NCBI GenBank assembly: GCA_025612375.1
Contig: JAAXKN010000005.1
Location: 1 to 64,000, forward strand
Source: Ignavibacteria bacterium
Lineage (GTDB): Bacteria; Bacteroidota; Ignavibacteria; Ignavibacteriales; SURF-24
Direction: 5' to 3'
DNA: 64,000 bases
This document shows positions 54,601-63,063 of this stretch, in pieces. A model generated the notes under the pieces. That model was not told where the DNA came from and did not search any database. It worked only from the letters and a program-made list of their open reading frames with translations. The position numbers were made by a program, and so were the translations under genes. Numbering within the stretch: position 1 is the stretch's first letter; the number at the start of each line of letters is the position of its first letter.

Positions 54601-55220
54601 GAATTCTGACTGCAGGAAGAAGGGGAAAAATTTCCTTTAGTGTTTCATCACTTGATGAGAATTTTAAGAATAAGATAGATACCAGCTGGACAAGACTTTA
54701 CCTGAAGAAAAACGGCTCGCAGGAATGGGAGCAGGTTAAGATAGGAAAAAGGACATTCAGTGAGGACACGACGCTTACCAGCACAGCAGACATCGGGAAA
54801 TTTTTAGAAACCGATTCCACCTTAATCGACCTTAAGATAGTGACACAGTCTTTATCCAAACAGAAAGTTGAGTGGATTCTGGTGCCTGCATTTGCTGTTG
54901 GCGACTACCGCTATAAGATTTCTGATGAGGAGGATTATACACTCCGCATCCCGACTGCGGACTACATCCTTTACAATAACTTCCCCAACCCGTTTAACGC
55001 GTCAACCGTGATAAGCTACGGGCTCCCCAAGCGCTCTCACGTTGAAGTCAGGATCTACGACATTCTGGGACGCGAGGTAACGACACTTGTAGACAGAGTG
55101 CAGGAAGCCGGGCAGTATAAAGTTGCCTTCGACGGCCGGGATTTAACCTCGGGAATGTATATCTGCCGGATGAGCTCAGGCAGCTTTGCAAAGGTTCAGA
55201 AAATCCTTCTCGTTAAATAA
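51645..55220 (+). CDS. T9SS-exported S8 (subtilisin-like) serine protease
   Basis: 1191 aa. A signal peptide ends near SQAQ, followed by a short inhibitor-like propeptide, then the S8 domain with Asp195 in IIDTGVDYLHP, His234 in DDHGHGTHVAG and Ser403 in LDGTSMASPMVAG. A long C-terminal beta-rich part (about 460-1100) has no recognised catalytic motif. The final segment is a T9SS type A domain with NNFPNPFNASTVISYGL, a slight variant (FPNPFNAS for YPNPFNPS). It is expected to act on extracellular proteins. The gene is divergent from the M14 carboxypeptidase gene, so the two may share regulation. Confidence 0.93.
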   Translation: MRFVFLLFITSVLFITGISQAQEAIPYSGNSASQSFIQEKPGHITGALIINDSVKVIDTDMTEMVNIIVEYKDTPLFMLQIDSKIKKPVTASYMSRQTQFSSDLPGLYEKANKAYNVQLGLPQKKREYFKLFSGASLSVPRAMISMISSLPYVRKVYMDKILKVNLRESVRLIGADSVWSKFNDEGDSIVIGIIDTGVDYLHPALGGGFGKGFKVMGGYDFVNRDNNPMDDHGHGTHVAGIAAADGTEIKGVAPKALLMAYKVLNKDGEGFESDCIAAVERTVDPNEDNNTEDMLDVVNMSLGAEEGNPFDPMSQAVNNAVRLGVTFCISAGNSGRDYRISSPGSSELAITVGATDKSTRLAYFSSKGPSKRLFAIKPEILAPGVGIRSCFLNGDYKTLDGTSMASPMVAGVCALLKHMHRNWTPKMIKSAIMATAKDYNLCPMSYGAGFLNAPKAMDVKSFAFPSGLSFGIDSMNSRAWIRKDTISILNESTSTQSYNITVDGLASGITLDVDRNVLLLQPGESGKVVFTLSVDNKTIEHMYMESYSYGGKVNIRGSADTLAIPWAFVRGPFVQVNFAKPPVFSFIYGTHDWRTLENEWTSNDLNQAEILLSKGSYSLISIFSDTENGIPALYFVDKPFSLGGFSSIYAGPSDAGNSIRVNGVDESGRKFSSLPNSRNNFFFSFPNYGVFSNARQGLYYSFSSDYILKVSNTTIFTAINAGQFQFDPAMDNAVRILRFPLMSNVTDSVNLTNSPSGFLKRTITINQPEGSEASISNCFNAPLNKIIIDDPSSRIKSPKWKGVLYMTPETDNSFAHSAIIQSLKENGVPNWTSGSLLARYGAVGVTPMGYYTPAPFITDPDEAISFGEGPVYADLYYGMALMGSSIQLCPHVSIYGRMNELRTGDESYTTYTSYDENGNIISYGPLSAMEFPQGRFKLEFTTSNFMVAGVKGKGRYYTEMSSAENKAELPHIVSLQILNSNGTPSGILTAGRRGKISFSVSSLDENFKNKIDTSWTRLYLKKNGSQEWEQVKIGKRTFSEDTTLTSTADIGKFLETDSTLIDLKIVTQSLSKQKVEWILVPAFAVGDYRYKISDEEDYTLRIPTADYILYNNFPNPFNASTVISYGLPKRSHVEVRIYDILGREVTTLVDRVQEAGQYKVAFDGRDLTSGMYICRMSSGSFAKVQKILLVK

Positions 55221-55238
55221 TAATGTCACCAAAAACAT

Positions 55239-55261
55239 AGAGCGCCTTTTTCAGGCGCTCT
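55239..55261. terminator. Terminator between S8 protease and zinc-ribbon genes
   Basis: AGAGCGCCT and AGGCGCTCT form a perfect 9-bp stem with a TTTTC loop, 18 bases past the S8 stop codon. A T-rich sequence (TTGTAAAT) follows. The core sequence is shared with the terminator at 59228-59263. Confidence 0.8.
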
Positions 55262-55309
55262 TGTAAATAACTCAAATTACTTTACTTTTGGAAGAGGAAC
55301 AATAAATTC

Positions 55310-55585
55310 CTAATCAAATAAGTTTTCCAGGAACCCGCCCGTCCTTTTCCTGTGGCGGCCCTTTTCATAATAGTCGTCGTCATCATCATGATGATGCCTT
55401 TCATGGTGGTCATCATCATAGTAGCGGGACGTGTTATTTTCCTCAAACTGCCTGTTCCTGGCAATTATCTTGTCAAGCTCCCCCTTGTCCAGCCAGATCC
55501 CCTCGCATTTGGGACAAATATCTATCAGAACATCTGTCTTTATTACCTCATTCATGAATACGTCACATGAAGGACACTTCTTCAT
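55310..55585 (-). CDS. Small zinc-ribbon protein with Asp/His-rich tail
   Basis: 91 aa. Two CxxC pairs (KKCPSCDVFM and DICPKCEGIWLDKGEL) form a TFIIB-type zinc ribbon of the kind annotated zf-TFIIB in bacteria. It is followed by a low-complexity stretch of Asp and His (DDDHHERHHHDDDDDYY) and a basic end. The low-complexity part is encoded by short GAT/CAT-like repeats, so its length may vary between strains. Function is unknown; the tail looks able to bind metal. Confidence 0.75.
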   Translation of the reverse strand: MKKCPSCDVFMNEVIKTDVLIDICPKCEGIWLDKGELDKIIARNRQFEENNTSRYYDDDHHERHHHDDDDDYYEKGRHRKRTGGFLENLFD

Positions 55586-55684
55586 TTTGGTTCTCCTCTG
55601 ATTTGTAATTAATAATTAAGTGCTGCCGTGCACCGCAAACTGATGGAAATTGACTGGTGCACGTTATTTATTCCGGTAAGGGTT

Positions 55685-55972
55685 TTACGGGTTGTTTTTG
55701 GGAGGATTCCAGATTTCAAGATCAAGAATTGTTGTCTTAAATGCCTTATCACAAAACGCTGCTGCTCCGGGAATTAAAAATATTTTTCTATAGGAGCTCT
55801 CAGTACATGAGTAATCGTCCTCCTGGATATCGTGCCCCTCGTCATCATAGGCTATACCGGAATTTTCAGCAGACTCGTGAAACTGACCTTCAGAAAGAAG
55901 GCTGCGCCCGGGGTCCGATACTGCCAGCAGGAGTAATGCAAAAAGAAAAAATATGTTTAAATTAAGTCGCAT
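55685..55972 (-). CDS. Small secreted hypothetical protein
   Basis: 95 aa from ATG 55972. An N-terminal hydrophobic segment (LNIFFLFALLLLAVS) suggests export. The rest is acidic with two Cys residues (DYSCTESSYRKIFL, AAFCDKAFK). No family is recognised. The start at 56002 would add ten residues and lacks support. It may be a real small gene or a chance frame; the signal-like N-terminus is the main argument. Confidence 0.4.
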   Translation of the reverse strand: MRLNLNIFFLFALLLLAVSDPGRSLLSEGQFHESAENSGIAYDDEGHDIQEDDYSCTESSYRKIFLIPGAAAFCDKAFKTTILDLEIWNPPKNNP

Positions 55973-56137
55973 TTTACTTATTATAATACCAGAGAAAAGC
56001 AATTAATTGAGCAAATTAACGATAGATTAAAATATAGCCAAATAGTTCAATATTCAAGATTTTTGAAGACATGTATAGTGAATAAACTTTCTTTTGCATC
56101 AACAAACGGACTATGAGTTCACCCCGGGGTAAAAAAA

Positions 56138-56416
56138 ATGGAAAAACTGCTGTTTGCCTCTGTAATTTTAATTACTATTATTTCATGCGGAAAGCCGGAT
56201 GCCCGGGCGGGCAATTACTTGTGTCCAGATCAATATTCAATTCTTTCTGAAATGCCAGGTGCCATGGAAAAGGAAGCAGCACACCCGGATTATGAAGAAG
56301 GAATGATTTATTCTTATTTGTTCAATACCTCGTTTTCCTGTAATCTGAAAATTGCAAATGCTCAGGGGCAGGCTTTTTATGATGAAATCTGCAACATATT
56401 TCAACCCCCGCGGTAA
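56138..56416 (+). CDS. Small putative lipoprotein
   Basis: 92 aa. A short signal peptide ends in the lipobox-like IISC-G at about residue 17. The mature part has Cys residues in YLCPDQYS, SFSCNLKIA and DEICNIF, which may form a disulfide. No family is recognised. It is divergent from the small secreted gene at 55685. The ATG lacks a strong ribosome site. Confidence 0.45.
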   Translation: MEKLLFASVILITIISCGKPDARAGNYLCPDQYSILSEMPGAMEKEAAHPDYEEGMIYSYLFNTSFSCNLKIANAQGQAFYDEICNIFQPPR

Positions 56417-56661
56417 TATCCGGTATTTCCTGCTAAAAACAATTCTGCTTATTACAGATTAAGTAATACTTCCCGGTACTAAGACGTCCCTTTCATTCGG
56501 GGCTGAATTTTACCGGTAAACTGAACCAGCGACTTACAGTAAAGAAGGTTCAGATTACAGAAGATGGAATCAATCATTTAAGGACTTATTCAGACCTGGC
56601 TGCCGTAAGATAATAATTTGGCGGCGCCAGAAAAGAGATAAAGTTTCCCGGAGGAATATTT
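56417..56661. other. Non-coding gap upstream of the P-type ATPase gene
   Basis: No supported gene. An open stretch around 56510-56610 would encode a protein-like sequence but has no start codon, so I left it out as a possible gene remnant. A ribosome site GGAGGA stands before the ATPase ATG. Confidence 0.35.
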
Positions 56662-59229
56662 ATGAAAAATTTTGATCTCTCAGCTTTTCCAGGCCTTTCT
56701 ACAGACGAAGCAGCCGAACGGCTGCAGAAAAACGGGTACAATGAACTGCCCGCAGCAAAGAAAAGGGGCATTTTTACGGTCGCTCTGGAAGTGATTAAAG
56801 AACCGATGTTCATTTTACTTGTTGCCTGCGGCGTCCTTTACCTCGTACTGGGCGATATGCAGGAAGCTCTTCTGCTCCTTGGCTTTGTATTCGTAATAAT
56901 GGCAATTACGTTCTTCCAGGAAAGAAAAACTGAAAATGCGCTTGAAGCTTTAAGGGACCTCTCGAGCCCGCGGGCACTGGTAATAAGAAACGGAATGGAA
57001 AAAAGAATAGCAGGAAGAGAAGTTGTACCAGATGACATCATTGTAATCAGCGAGGGCGACAGGGTGCCGGCAGATGCCGTTGTGCTGCAGTCCATTAATT
57101 TAAGTGCCGATGAGTCTCTTCTAACGGGAGAATCCGTCCCGGTCAGAAAAGCCGATCTTGGGTGTAATGCCCTCCTTTTTGCTAATGTACCCCCGGGCGG
57201 GGACGACCAGCCATATATATATTCCGGATCGATGATCGTTCAGGGTCAGGCAATTGCACGCGTAATTGCAACGGGGCAATACACTGAACTGGGTAAAATC
57301 GGCAAGGCGCTTAAAAGTATTGAAATTCAGGATACGCCGTTAAAGAAAGAGACAGGGAGACTGGTAGTAAATATAGCAGTAATAGGCGCCTCGCTCTGCA
57401 TTGCCGTAATCCTCATTATGGGCCTCGTCAGAAATGAGTGGCTTCAGGGTTTTCTTGCAGGCCTGACGCTGGCAATGGCTATGCTTCCGGAGGAGTTTCC
57501 TGTAGTGCTTACAATCTTCCTGGCACTTGGGGCATGGAGGATTTCCAAAAGGAACGTCTTAACCAGAAGGATACCGGCTGTTGAAACACTTGGCGCAACC
57601 ACTGTTTTATGCGTCGATAAAACCGGCACGCTTACATTAAATAAAATGGGGATAGGGATGTTTTATTCCTGCGGAGAATACCTGGATGCAAAGTCCATTG
57701 AAAAATGCCCCATCCCTGAAGGATTCCACTCGCTGGTTGAATACGGCATTCTTGCCAGCCGTCCCGACCCGTTTGATCCGATGGAAAAGGCATTAAAAGT
57801 CTTAGGCGAACTTAAGCTCTCCGGAACGGAGCATCTGCATAACGGCTGGCAGCTGGTGGAGGAGTATCCTCTTTCGGGAGAGCTCCTGGCAATGTCAAAT
57901 GTCTGGAAGTCGGAAAGCAGAAAGGAGTTTACCATATCCTCAAAAGGGGCTCCGGAGGCGATACTGGACCTCTGCCACCTGAGCGGGGAGGAAAAAAAGG
58001 AACTCTTATCTGTTATCGATAAAATGAGCAGCGAGGGGCTGAGGGTACTGGGAGTGGCAAACGCCACATTTGGCATATCCGGCCTTCCGGATAATCAGCA
58101 CGATTTTGACTTCAGGTTTATAGGCTTTATAGGCTTTGCAGATCCCCCAAGGCCTGCCGTACCCGGGGCAATTAAAGAATGTTATAAGGCCGGCATAAGA
58201 GTAATTATGATTACGGGCGACCACCCGGGAACGGCCAGGAACATTGCAAAGCAGATCGGCCTGAGAAATTTCGACAGGGTTATAACCGGCCAGGAACTTT
58301 CGGAAATGAACGAAGTGGAACTCTCCTCAAGAATTAAGGATACGAACATTTTCTGCCGCGTGGTGCCGGAACAGAAGTTAAAGATTGTAAATACACTTAA
58401 ATCCATGGGCGAAATTGTTTCAATGACAGGCGACGGCGTAAACGACGCCCCGGCGTTAAAATCCGCACACATAGGTATTGCCATGGGCGGAAGAGGAACT
58501 GACGTGGCGCGCGAGTCGGCATCGCTTGTGCTGCTGGATGACGATTTCTCGTCAATAGTAGGCGCGGTTAAGATGGGAAGAAGAATTTTCGACAACCTGA
58601 AGAAGGCCATGTCATACATTATTTCCATACATGTTCCTATTGCAGGCTTGTCACTCCTGCCTTTGGTAATTAACAGGGATCTTATCCTTCTTCCTGTTCA
58701 CATAGTTTTCCTGGAACTTATAATAGACCCTGCCTGCTCAATTGTCTTCGAAGTCCAGAAGGAAGAAAAAGATTTGCTTTTAAGGCCGCCGAGGAAGGTA
58801 ACGGAACCTCTTTTCGGGAAGAAAAATGTGCTTTTCAGCCTGCTGCAGGGAATAACGGCACTGACGGTTTCAATTGCAGTATATTTTATCGCGGATTCCG
58901 GCAATAAAGGGCAGGATGAGGCAAGAGCAATGGTTTTTGTAACCTTAATACTGGCAAACCTGGGACTGATATTATCCAACCGGTCCTGGAGCGTGGATGC
59001 GTTTACACTCCTGAGAGAAAACAACACGGCATTTAACTGGATTGCCATTGGGGCGGTTACTTTTCTGTTTGCCGCCTTATTTGTGCCGCAGCTTAACTCT
59101 TTGTTCCGCTTCAGCTACCTCCATATGAACGACCTGCTTACATGCCTTTTGGCAGCACTCGTAAGCATAGCTTTTACGGAAGTGATGAAACTTATAAACA
59201 AAAAAATGTACGGTGGAAAGATGAAGTAA
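56662..59229 (+). CDS. P2-like cation-transporting P-type ATPase (PEEFP group)
   Basis: 855 aa with about ten membrane segments. Motifs in order are the actuator TGES (LLTGESVPV), the membrane-4 motif PEEFPVVLT (PEGLP in SERCA-type pumps), the phosphorylated Asp319 in DKTGTLT, ITGDHPGTA and TGDGVNDAPALK. The late membrane motif ELIIDPACSIVFE is typical of a bacterial group often annotated as PMCA-like calcium pumps. The ion is not certain; Ca2+, Mn2+ or Na+ are possible. GGAGGA lies before the ATG. It is convergent with the cytochrome c maturation genes. Confidence 0.9.
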   Translation: MKNFDLSAFPGLSTDEAAERLQKNGYNELPAAKKRGIFTVALEVIKEPMFILLVACGVLYLVLGDMQEALLLLGFVFVIMAITFFQERKTENALEALRDLSSPRALVIRNGMEKRIAGREVVPDDIIVISEGDRVPADAVVLQSINLSADESLLTGESVPVRKADLGCNALLFANVPPGGDDQPYIYSGSMIVQGQAIARVIATGQYTELGKIGKALKSIEIQDTPLKKETGRLVVNIAVIGASLCIAVILIMGLVRNEWLQGFLAGLTLAMAMLPEEFPVVLTIFLALGAWRISKRNVLTRRIPAVETLGATTVLCVDKTGTLTLNKMGIGMFYSCGEYLDAKSIEKCPIPEGFHSLVEYGILASRPDPFDPMEKALKVLGELKLSGTEHLHNGWQLVEEYPLSGELLAMSNVWKSESRKEFTISSKGAPEAILDLCHLSGEEKKELLSVIDKMSSEGLRVLGVANATFGISGLPDNQHDFDFRFIGFIGFADPPRPAVPGAIKECYKAGIRVIMITGDHPGTARNIAKQIGLRNFDRVITGQELSEMNEVELSSRIKDTNIFCRVVPEQKLKIVNTLKSMGEIVSMTGDGVNDAPALKSAHIGIAMGGRGTDVARESASLVLLDDDFSSIVGAVKMGRRIFDNLKKAMSYIISIHVPIAGLSLLPLVINRDLILLPVHIVFLELIIDPACSIVFEVQKEEKDLLLRPPRKVTEPLFGKKNVLFSLLQGITALTVSIAVYFIADSGNKGQDEARAMVFVTLILANLGLILSNRSWSVDAFTLLRENNTAFNWIAIGAVTFLFAALFVPQLNSLFRFSYLHMNDLLTCLLAALVSIAFTEVMKLINKKMYGGKMK

Positions 59230-59263
59230 AAAAAGAGCGCCTCTGCATAGGCGCTCTTTTTTT
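59228..59263. terminator. Very strong bidirectional terminator
   Basis: A run of A plus GAGCGCCT pairs perfectly with AGGCGCTC plus a run of T, a 15-bp stem with a CTGCAT loop. It overlaps the ATPase stop codon and ends 22 bases before the ccmF stop codon on the opposite strand, so it serves both. Confidence 0.93.
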
Positions 59264-59284
59264 AGAATTTATTTATGAATGGCT

Positions 59285-61687
59285 TTATGCGAGGGATTCT
59301 CTGGAGCGTCTTACAACGGAAACTATAAAACCGAGCACCATTACAAGAACACCCGTCCAGACAAGATTTATGAAAGGCTTTACACTGGCTTCAATTGAAA
59401 GGATTTCTTTTGGAGCACTGCTCATAACCGCCTGGCCGTCCAGCTTTGTTACTATCAGGTTGACTTTGCCTGATGCATCCATGCCTTCCATCTGAATTTT
59501 CAGGTTTGCATCTTTTACTTCAACAGGAATAAATTCCTTCTGCCCGCCTGCGGCTTTCATTAAAGGTTCGGTCTGAAAGGATTTGCCGTTGTATTCAACT
59601 GCAACTTTGGCACCGATCTGGAAGTCGCCTCCCGACATCATTGTGTTCATTGCGTCTTTCGGGAAGTTGAAGCCCGAGAAGGTGATCTTTGCTCCTTCAA
59701 ACTGCGCAGCCTCACCTTTGTTTAAGGTCAGCTGGCTTCCCTTCTGCTGCTGTGAACCGTCATCAAAACCAACAGGAGATACGTAGAAGTCCTTTGAAAG
59801 CTCTGAAATTATGTCGGGCTCTTTCATAAGCCCGTTGTTGAACTGGCTGAAGAACATTACGGGTGAAACAACTTTTTTATTGTTTCCCTTTGCAACTTCA
59901 ATGTCAAAGCCGAACTTCTGCCCGTTCTCTATCGGATGGTATCCCTTAAATGTCAGCGTGTAGCCGAATGCCTGCCTGGGCTCATTCTTCGGAAGCTCCA
60001 GGGCTTTCTGATCGCTTGCAACTGAAGAGCCCACAACACCCAGCAAAAATACCGCAATTCCTATGTGAGCTACGTATGCACCAAGCATCAGCTTGTTGCC
60101 GCGTATGATCTTATAAGCCACTTCAATATTTACAAAAAGCGCAAATGCCGAGGCAAACGTCAGAATGTTCATCATAAGGCCGTGCACGCCGCCTAAAGTG
60201 GCCATAAGAATGGTAAGAACAACCGAGGCCCCAACGGAGAAGGCCGACTTCTTAAAAACTTCCTTCCCTTCCGTAAATCTCCACTTTACAAGAAGACTCA
60301 GTCCGTTTAAGAGCCCTATTATAATTGCAATAGGCAGGTTCATATCGTTGTAGAACTTTGTCTCAACCGAGGTCTTGAACAAGGGAGCCGACGTTCCTAC
60401 AATTACTATTACGGCTGAGGCCATAAGGGCGATTGAACCGGTAAAAAGCGCAAGCTCGCGGTTAAGGAGGTTCTTGTAAGGCTCAACCTGCTTGGTTAAA
60501 AACTTCCAGCGGTAGAGCATCATTCCAAGTCCCAGGACCGTAAAGCTGAGTATTAAAATTACGAGGAAGATATAAACCGATTTGCCGGGGTCTGTAAAGG
60601 CATGCACCGAGGCATCGCCTAAAATTCCGCTTCTGGTTAAGAATGTGCTGTAAAGAACGAGCACAAAGGTCAGAATGCATAAGAGCAGGTTTGTCCTGGC
60701 AAATTCACCTATTCCGTCGCTGTCGTGCCTTTGGAGGCTCTTTCTCTGAACGAGCATCGTGTGGATCGAGGCCACGCCGACTAACCACGGGACAAGGCTT
60801 GAATTTTCAACCGGGTCCCAGCCCCAGTATCCGCCCCATCCTAAAACGCCGTAGGCCCAGTAGCCGCCGAGCATGATTGCAAGCCCTAAGACCATCGATC
60901 CTGCAAGCACCCACGGGAAAGCCTGCTTAATCCATTCCTTATATTCATTTTTCATCAGGGCCGAGATTGCAAATGCAAAAGGAACAGTTGAAAGAGCAAA
61001 GCCCATGAAAAGTATTGGCGGATGGATCTGCATCCAGAAGTTCTGCAGAAGCGGGTTTAAGCCCTTACCCTGAATTATAAAATCGTTTATTGCTATGCCG
61101 CTCTGAACAAGCATTGCATGCAGCTCAGAACTCATCTTGACGTAACTCTGTCCCGACTGCCCGTCCTGGAAGAAGAAGTTCTGCATAAAAGGCATATTAA
61201 GGATTGCGGGATTGATGTTTGCGGCCTGAATGAAATTAGGCTCGCTCCAGATGTAGGCAAACGGGTTTTTCAGCATGGGCGAGATCATCATAAGAAGGAA
61301 CGAGGCTGCAAGAGTGTAAACGCTCATTACGCGCGGCTCCAGGTCGCCTCTTTTTGAAGCGTACTGCTGGAGTATAAGGCCGAAGACAACGGTAAAGAAC
61401 GTCCAGAGGAAAAAGCTTCCTTCCTGTCCGGCATAGAAAGTGGAAATTAAAAGACCCAAAGAAAGCCCGCTTCCGCTGTACTCATAAACATATTTATACT
61501 GGTACTGGTGAGTAAGAATTGCCTGGAGAAGCAGGGTTGCAGCCACAATCACGAAAATAGCCATGGCATGGTAGCTCACCCTGGCAATTTTCAGTGTATT
61601 CTCCTGCCCGCGGAATGTAAGATAATACATTATCGTCGAGGCCAGTCCGGCTACTAAAGCCAGGGTAAGAAAAATACTGCCTATCAT
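59285..61687 (-). CDS. ccmF: Cytochrome c haem lyase component CcmF
   Basis: 800 aa with about 14-15 membrane segments. The tryptophan-rich WWD motif is clear in GYWGWDPVENSSLVPWLVG, as are the preceding MQIHPPILFMGF and the final single-pass anchor. It takes haem from CcmE and joins it to apocytochrome c. The N-terminal third is complete and the C-terminal soluble part (residues about 560-760) is long, as in normal CcmF. Its start follows ccmE by 93 bases with a hairpin between, so it may be differentially expressed. Confidence 0.93.
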   Translation of the reverse strand: MIGSIFLTLALVAGLASTIMYYLTFRGQENTLKIARVSYHAMAIFVIVAATLLLQAILTHQYQYKYVYEYSGSGLSLGLLISTFYAGQEGSFFLWTFFTVVFGLILQQYASKRGDLEPRVMSVYTLAASFLLMMISPMLKNPFAYIWSEPNFIQAANINPAILNMPFMQNFFFQDGQSGQSYVKMSSELHAMLVQSGIAINDFIIQGKGLNPLLQNFWMQIHPPILFMGFALSTVPFAFAISALMKNEYKEWIKQAFPWVLAGSMVLGLAIMLGGYWAYGVLGWGGYWGWDPVENSSLVPWLVGVASIHTMLVQRKSLQRHDSDGIGEFARTNLLLCILTFVLVLYSTFLTRSGILGDASVHAFTDPGKSVYIFLVILILSFTVLGLGMMLYRWKFLTKQVEPYKNLLNRELALFTGSIALMASAVIVIVGTSAPLFKTSVETKFYNDMNLPIAIIIGLLNGLSLLVKWRFTEGKEVFKKSAFSVGASVVLTILMATLGGVHGLMMNILTFASAFALFVNIEVAYKIIRGNKLMLGAYVAHIGIAVFLLGVVGSSVASDQKALELPKNEPRQAFGYTLTFKGYHPIENGQKFGFDIEVAKGNNKKVVSPVMFFSQFNNGLMKEPDIISELSKDFYVSPVGFDDGSQQQKGSQLTLNKGEAAQFEGAKITFSGFNFPKDAMNTMMSGGDFQIGAKVAVEYNGKSFQTEPLMKAAGGQKEFIPVEVKDANLKIQMEGMDASGKVNLIVTKLDGQAVMSSAPKEILSIEASVKPFINLVWTGVLVMVLGFIVSVVRRSRESLA

Positions 61688-61729
61688 TTATTCACATCCT
61701 TATTGTCATATTGATATTGTTGAAAAGGT

Positions 61730-61760
61730 CCGGGAGAATCTGTGCCCTATCTTCTCCCGG
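61730..61760 (-). terminator. Intra-operon hairpin between ccmE and ccmF
   Basis: CCGGGAGAA and TTCTCCCGG form a perfect 9-bp stem with a 13-base loop between ccmE and ccmF. A short ACCTTTTC follows on the minus strand, so it may partly terminate or process the ccmA-E message. Confidence 0.5.
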
Positions 61761-61780
61761 AATGAGACTTTATATAAAAC

Positions 61781-62170
61781 TTACATACCGGAGCTTATTT
61801 GCGGCTTACCCTCGTATTTGGACGGGCATTTTGTCAGTACGTCGGAAGCATAGAAGCAGCCGTCCTTGTATTTGCCAGTAACTACAACGCTCTGCGCGCT
61901 TTCGAAGTTATTAGGCATATTGCCTGCCAGAACCACCTTCATTTCGCGGCCTGTATAGTCTTTCATATAGAAGGAAAAAGTCCTGTCGTCTTTGTTAACT
62001 TCGTAGTTTTTCTCCCTTACCCAGGTGCCTGTAGCCTTGAAGGTTTTTGACTTTGCCTGAATCTTGGCAAAATCGGCTTCATACTGCACGTTTGTCTGTG
62101 TAAAGAGGTATATCATTACGCCCAGGAAAACTACAATAATAGCACCGCCGAACATATATTTATTTTTCAT
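61781..62170 (-). CDS. ccmE: Haem chaperone CcmE, Cys-type (CxxxY)
   Basis: 129 aa. An N-terminal anchor (about 7-23) leads into the beta-barrel haem-binding domain. In E. coli CcmE the haem-binding His lies in VLAK-H-DENY; here the aligned sequence is VLTK-C-PSKY, with Cys115 replacing His and Tyr119 kept. Such CxxxY CcmE proteins occur in the System I* variant, known from archaea and some bacteria, which usually lacks CcmH. It starts 2 bases after ccmD ends. Confidence 0.92.
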   Translation of the reverse strand: MKNKYMFGGAIIVVFLGVMIYLFTQTNVQYEADFAKIQAKSKTFKATGTWVREKNYEVNKDDRTFSFYMKDYTGREMKVVLAGNMPNNFESAQSVVVTGKYKDGCFYASDVLTKCPSKYEGKPQISSGM

Positions 62171-62172
62171 AT

Positions 62173-62325
62173 TTAAGCCTTACTCCCTTTAATTTCCTTT
62201 TCAATCTGCTTAATTCGCTTATCCATGCTGGACAAAAATAAAAAGATTCCGACCCAAATGACAAGGACAATAAACAGTACTATGTAGATGGAGTTTGTTT
62301 CCAGGAATTTATATAGACTTTCCAA
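62173..62325 (-). CDS. ccmD: Small haem-export membrane subunit CcmD
   Basis: 50 aa, starting at TTG 62325 and ending TAA at 62173-62175. The product has a short N-terminal part (MESLYKFLETNS), one membrane helix (IYIVLFIVLVIWVGIFLFL) and a basic C-terminal coil (DKRIKQIEKEIKGSKA), the CcmD pattern. GAGG stands 7 bases before the TTG. It fits exactly in the gap between ccmC (8 bases away) and ccmE (2 bases away), the place ccmD occupies in other operons. It stabilises the CcmC-haem-CcmE complex. Confidence 0.85.
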   Translation of the reverse strand: MESLYKFLETNSIYIVLFIVLVIWVGIFLFLSSMDKRIKQIEKEIKGSKA

Positions 62326-62333
62326 AATTTACC

Positions 62334-63032
62334 TCAAAGTATGTTTTTAGTTAGTTTATCTTTATAGATAATTGATTTGTAGTTAAGCGTCCACATCCAG
62401 AAGAACAGTATCGTAAAGGCAACAAGCGAAGTAAAGAAAACTATCATCATATTGCCGTTCATTTTGAAATTGACTACCGGACCGGCATTAGTGTCGTTGG
62501 CGCTGCCCGGATGAAGGCCGGTCATGATCCTGGGCATTATAAAGATAAAAAACGGAACCGTAACAAAAGCAATAATTGAATACACGGCTGAAAGCGCTGC
62601 TCTTTTCTCCTCCACCTCAATTGCACTTCTGAGGGCAAAGAAGGCACCATAAATTAAAAGCAGCATAAATATGCTCGTTTCTCTCGGATCCCAGTTCCAG
62701 TAGCTGCCCCAGTTGAACTTGGCCCATATGGAGCCTGTAACTGTAGCCAGAATGCAGAACATAATTCCTATCTGCGCTGCGGCAATGGCTTTTGCATCGT
62801 CATCGAGGTCCTTGTTTTTCAGGTATTTTATGGAGTAAACTGTAGAGACCAGGAATGCGACCACCGTAAGCCAGGCCGTTGGGACGTGAAAGAATATAAT
62901 TTTGGCCTTTTCTTCCAGACCCGGAATAATCGGGAACTGGTACCAGGCAGCAGGATTCTCAACAATTGGAAAGGAAATTCCCGCGATTATAACAAAAAGC
63001 ATCAACAGAAAAAGGACGGTTTTCCAAATCAT
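62334..63032 (-). CDS. ccmC: Haem exporter protein CcmC
   Basis: 232 aa with six membrane segments. The WWD-type motif appears as WGSYWNWDPRETSIF, with conserved His residues in FFHVPTAW and LHPGSAND. It delivers haem to CcmE. The neighbours ccmD and ccmE follow directly. Length is normal. Confidence 0.95.
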   Translation of the reverse strand: MIWKTVLFLLMLFVIIAGISFPIVENPAAWYQFPIIPGLEEKAKIIFFHVPTAWLTVVAFLVSTVYSIKYLKNKDLDDDAKAIAAAQIGIMFCILATVTGSIWAKFNWGSYWNWDPRETSIFMLLLIYGAFFALRSAIEVEEKRAALSAVYSIIAFVTVPFFIFIMPRIMTGLHPGSANDTNAGPVVNFKMNGNMMIVFFTSLVAFTILFFWMWTLNYKSIIYKDKLTKNIL

Positions 63033-63063
63033 ATTTAATTCCGATATTTTGTCTTTAAATATA

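Noticed and set aside
55352-55570. Plus-strand hydrophobic frame opposite the zinc-ribbon gene
   Set aside because: It is a shadow of the Asp/His repeat on the other strand, since GAT/CAT repeats read as Ile/Val/Met in reverse.
56510-56610. Possible short coding frame before the P-type ATPase gene
   Set aside because: It reads like protein for about 45 codons but has no usable start codon and no recognised family; it may be a gene remnant.
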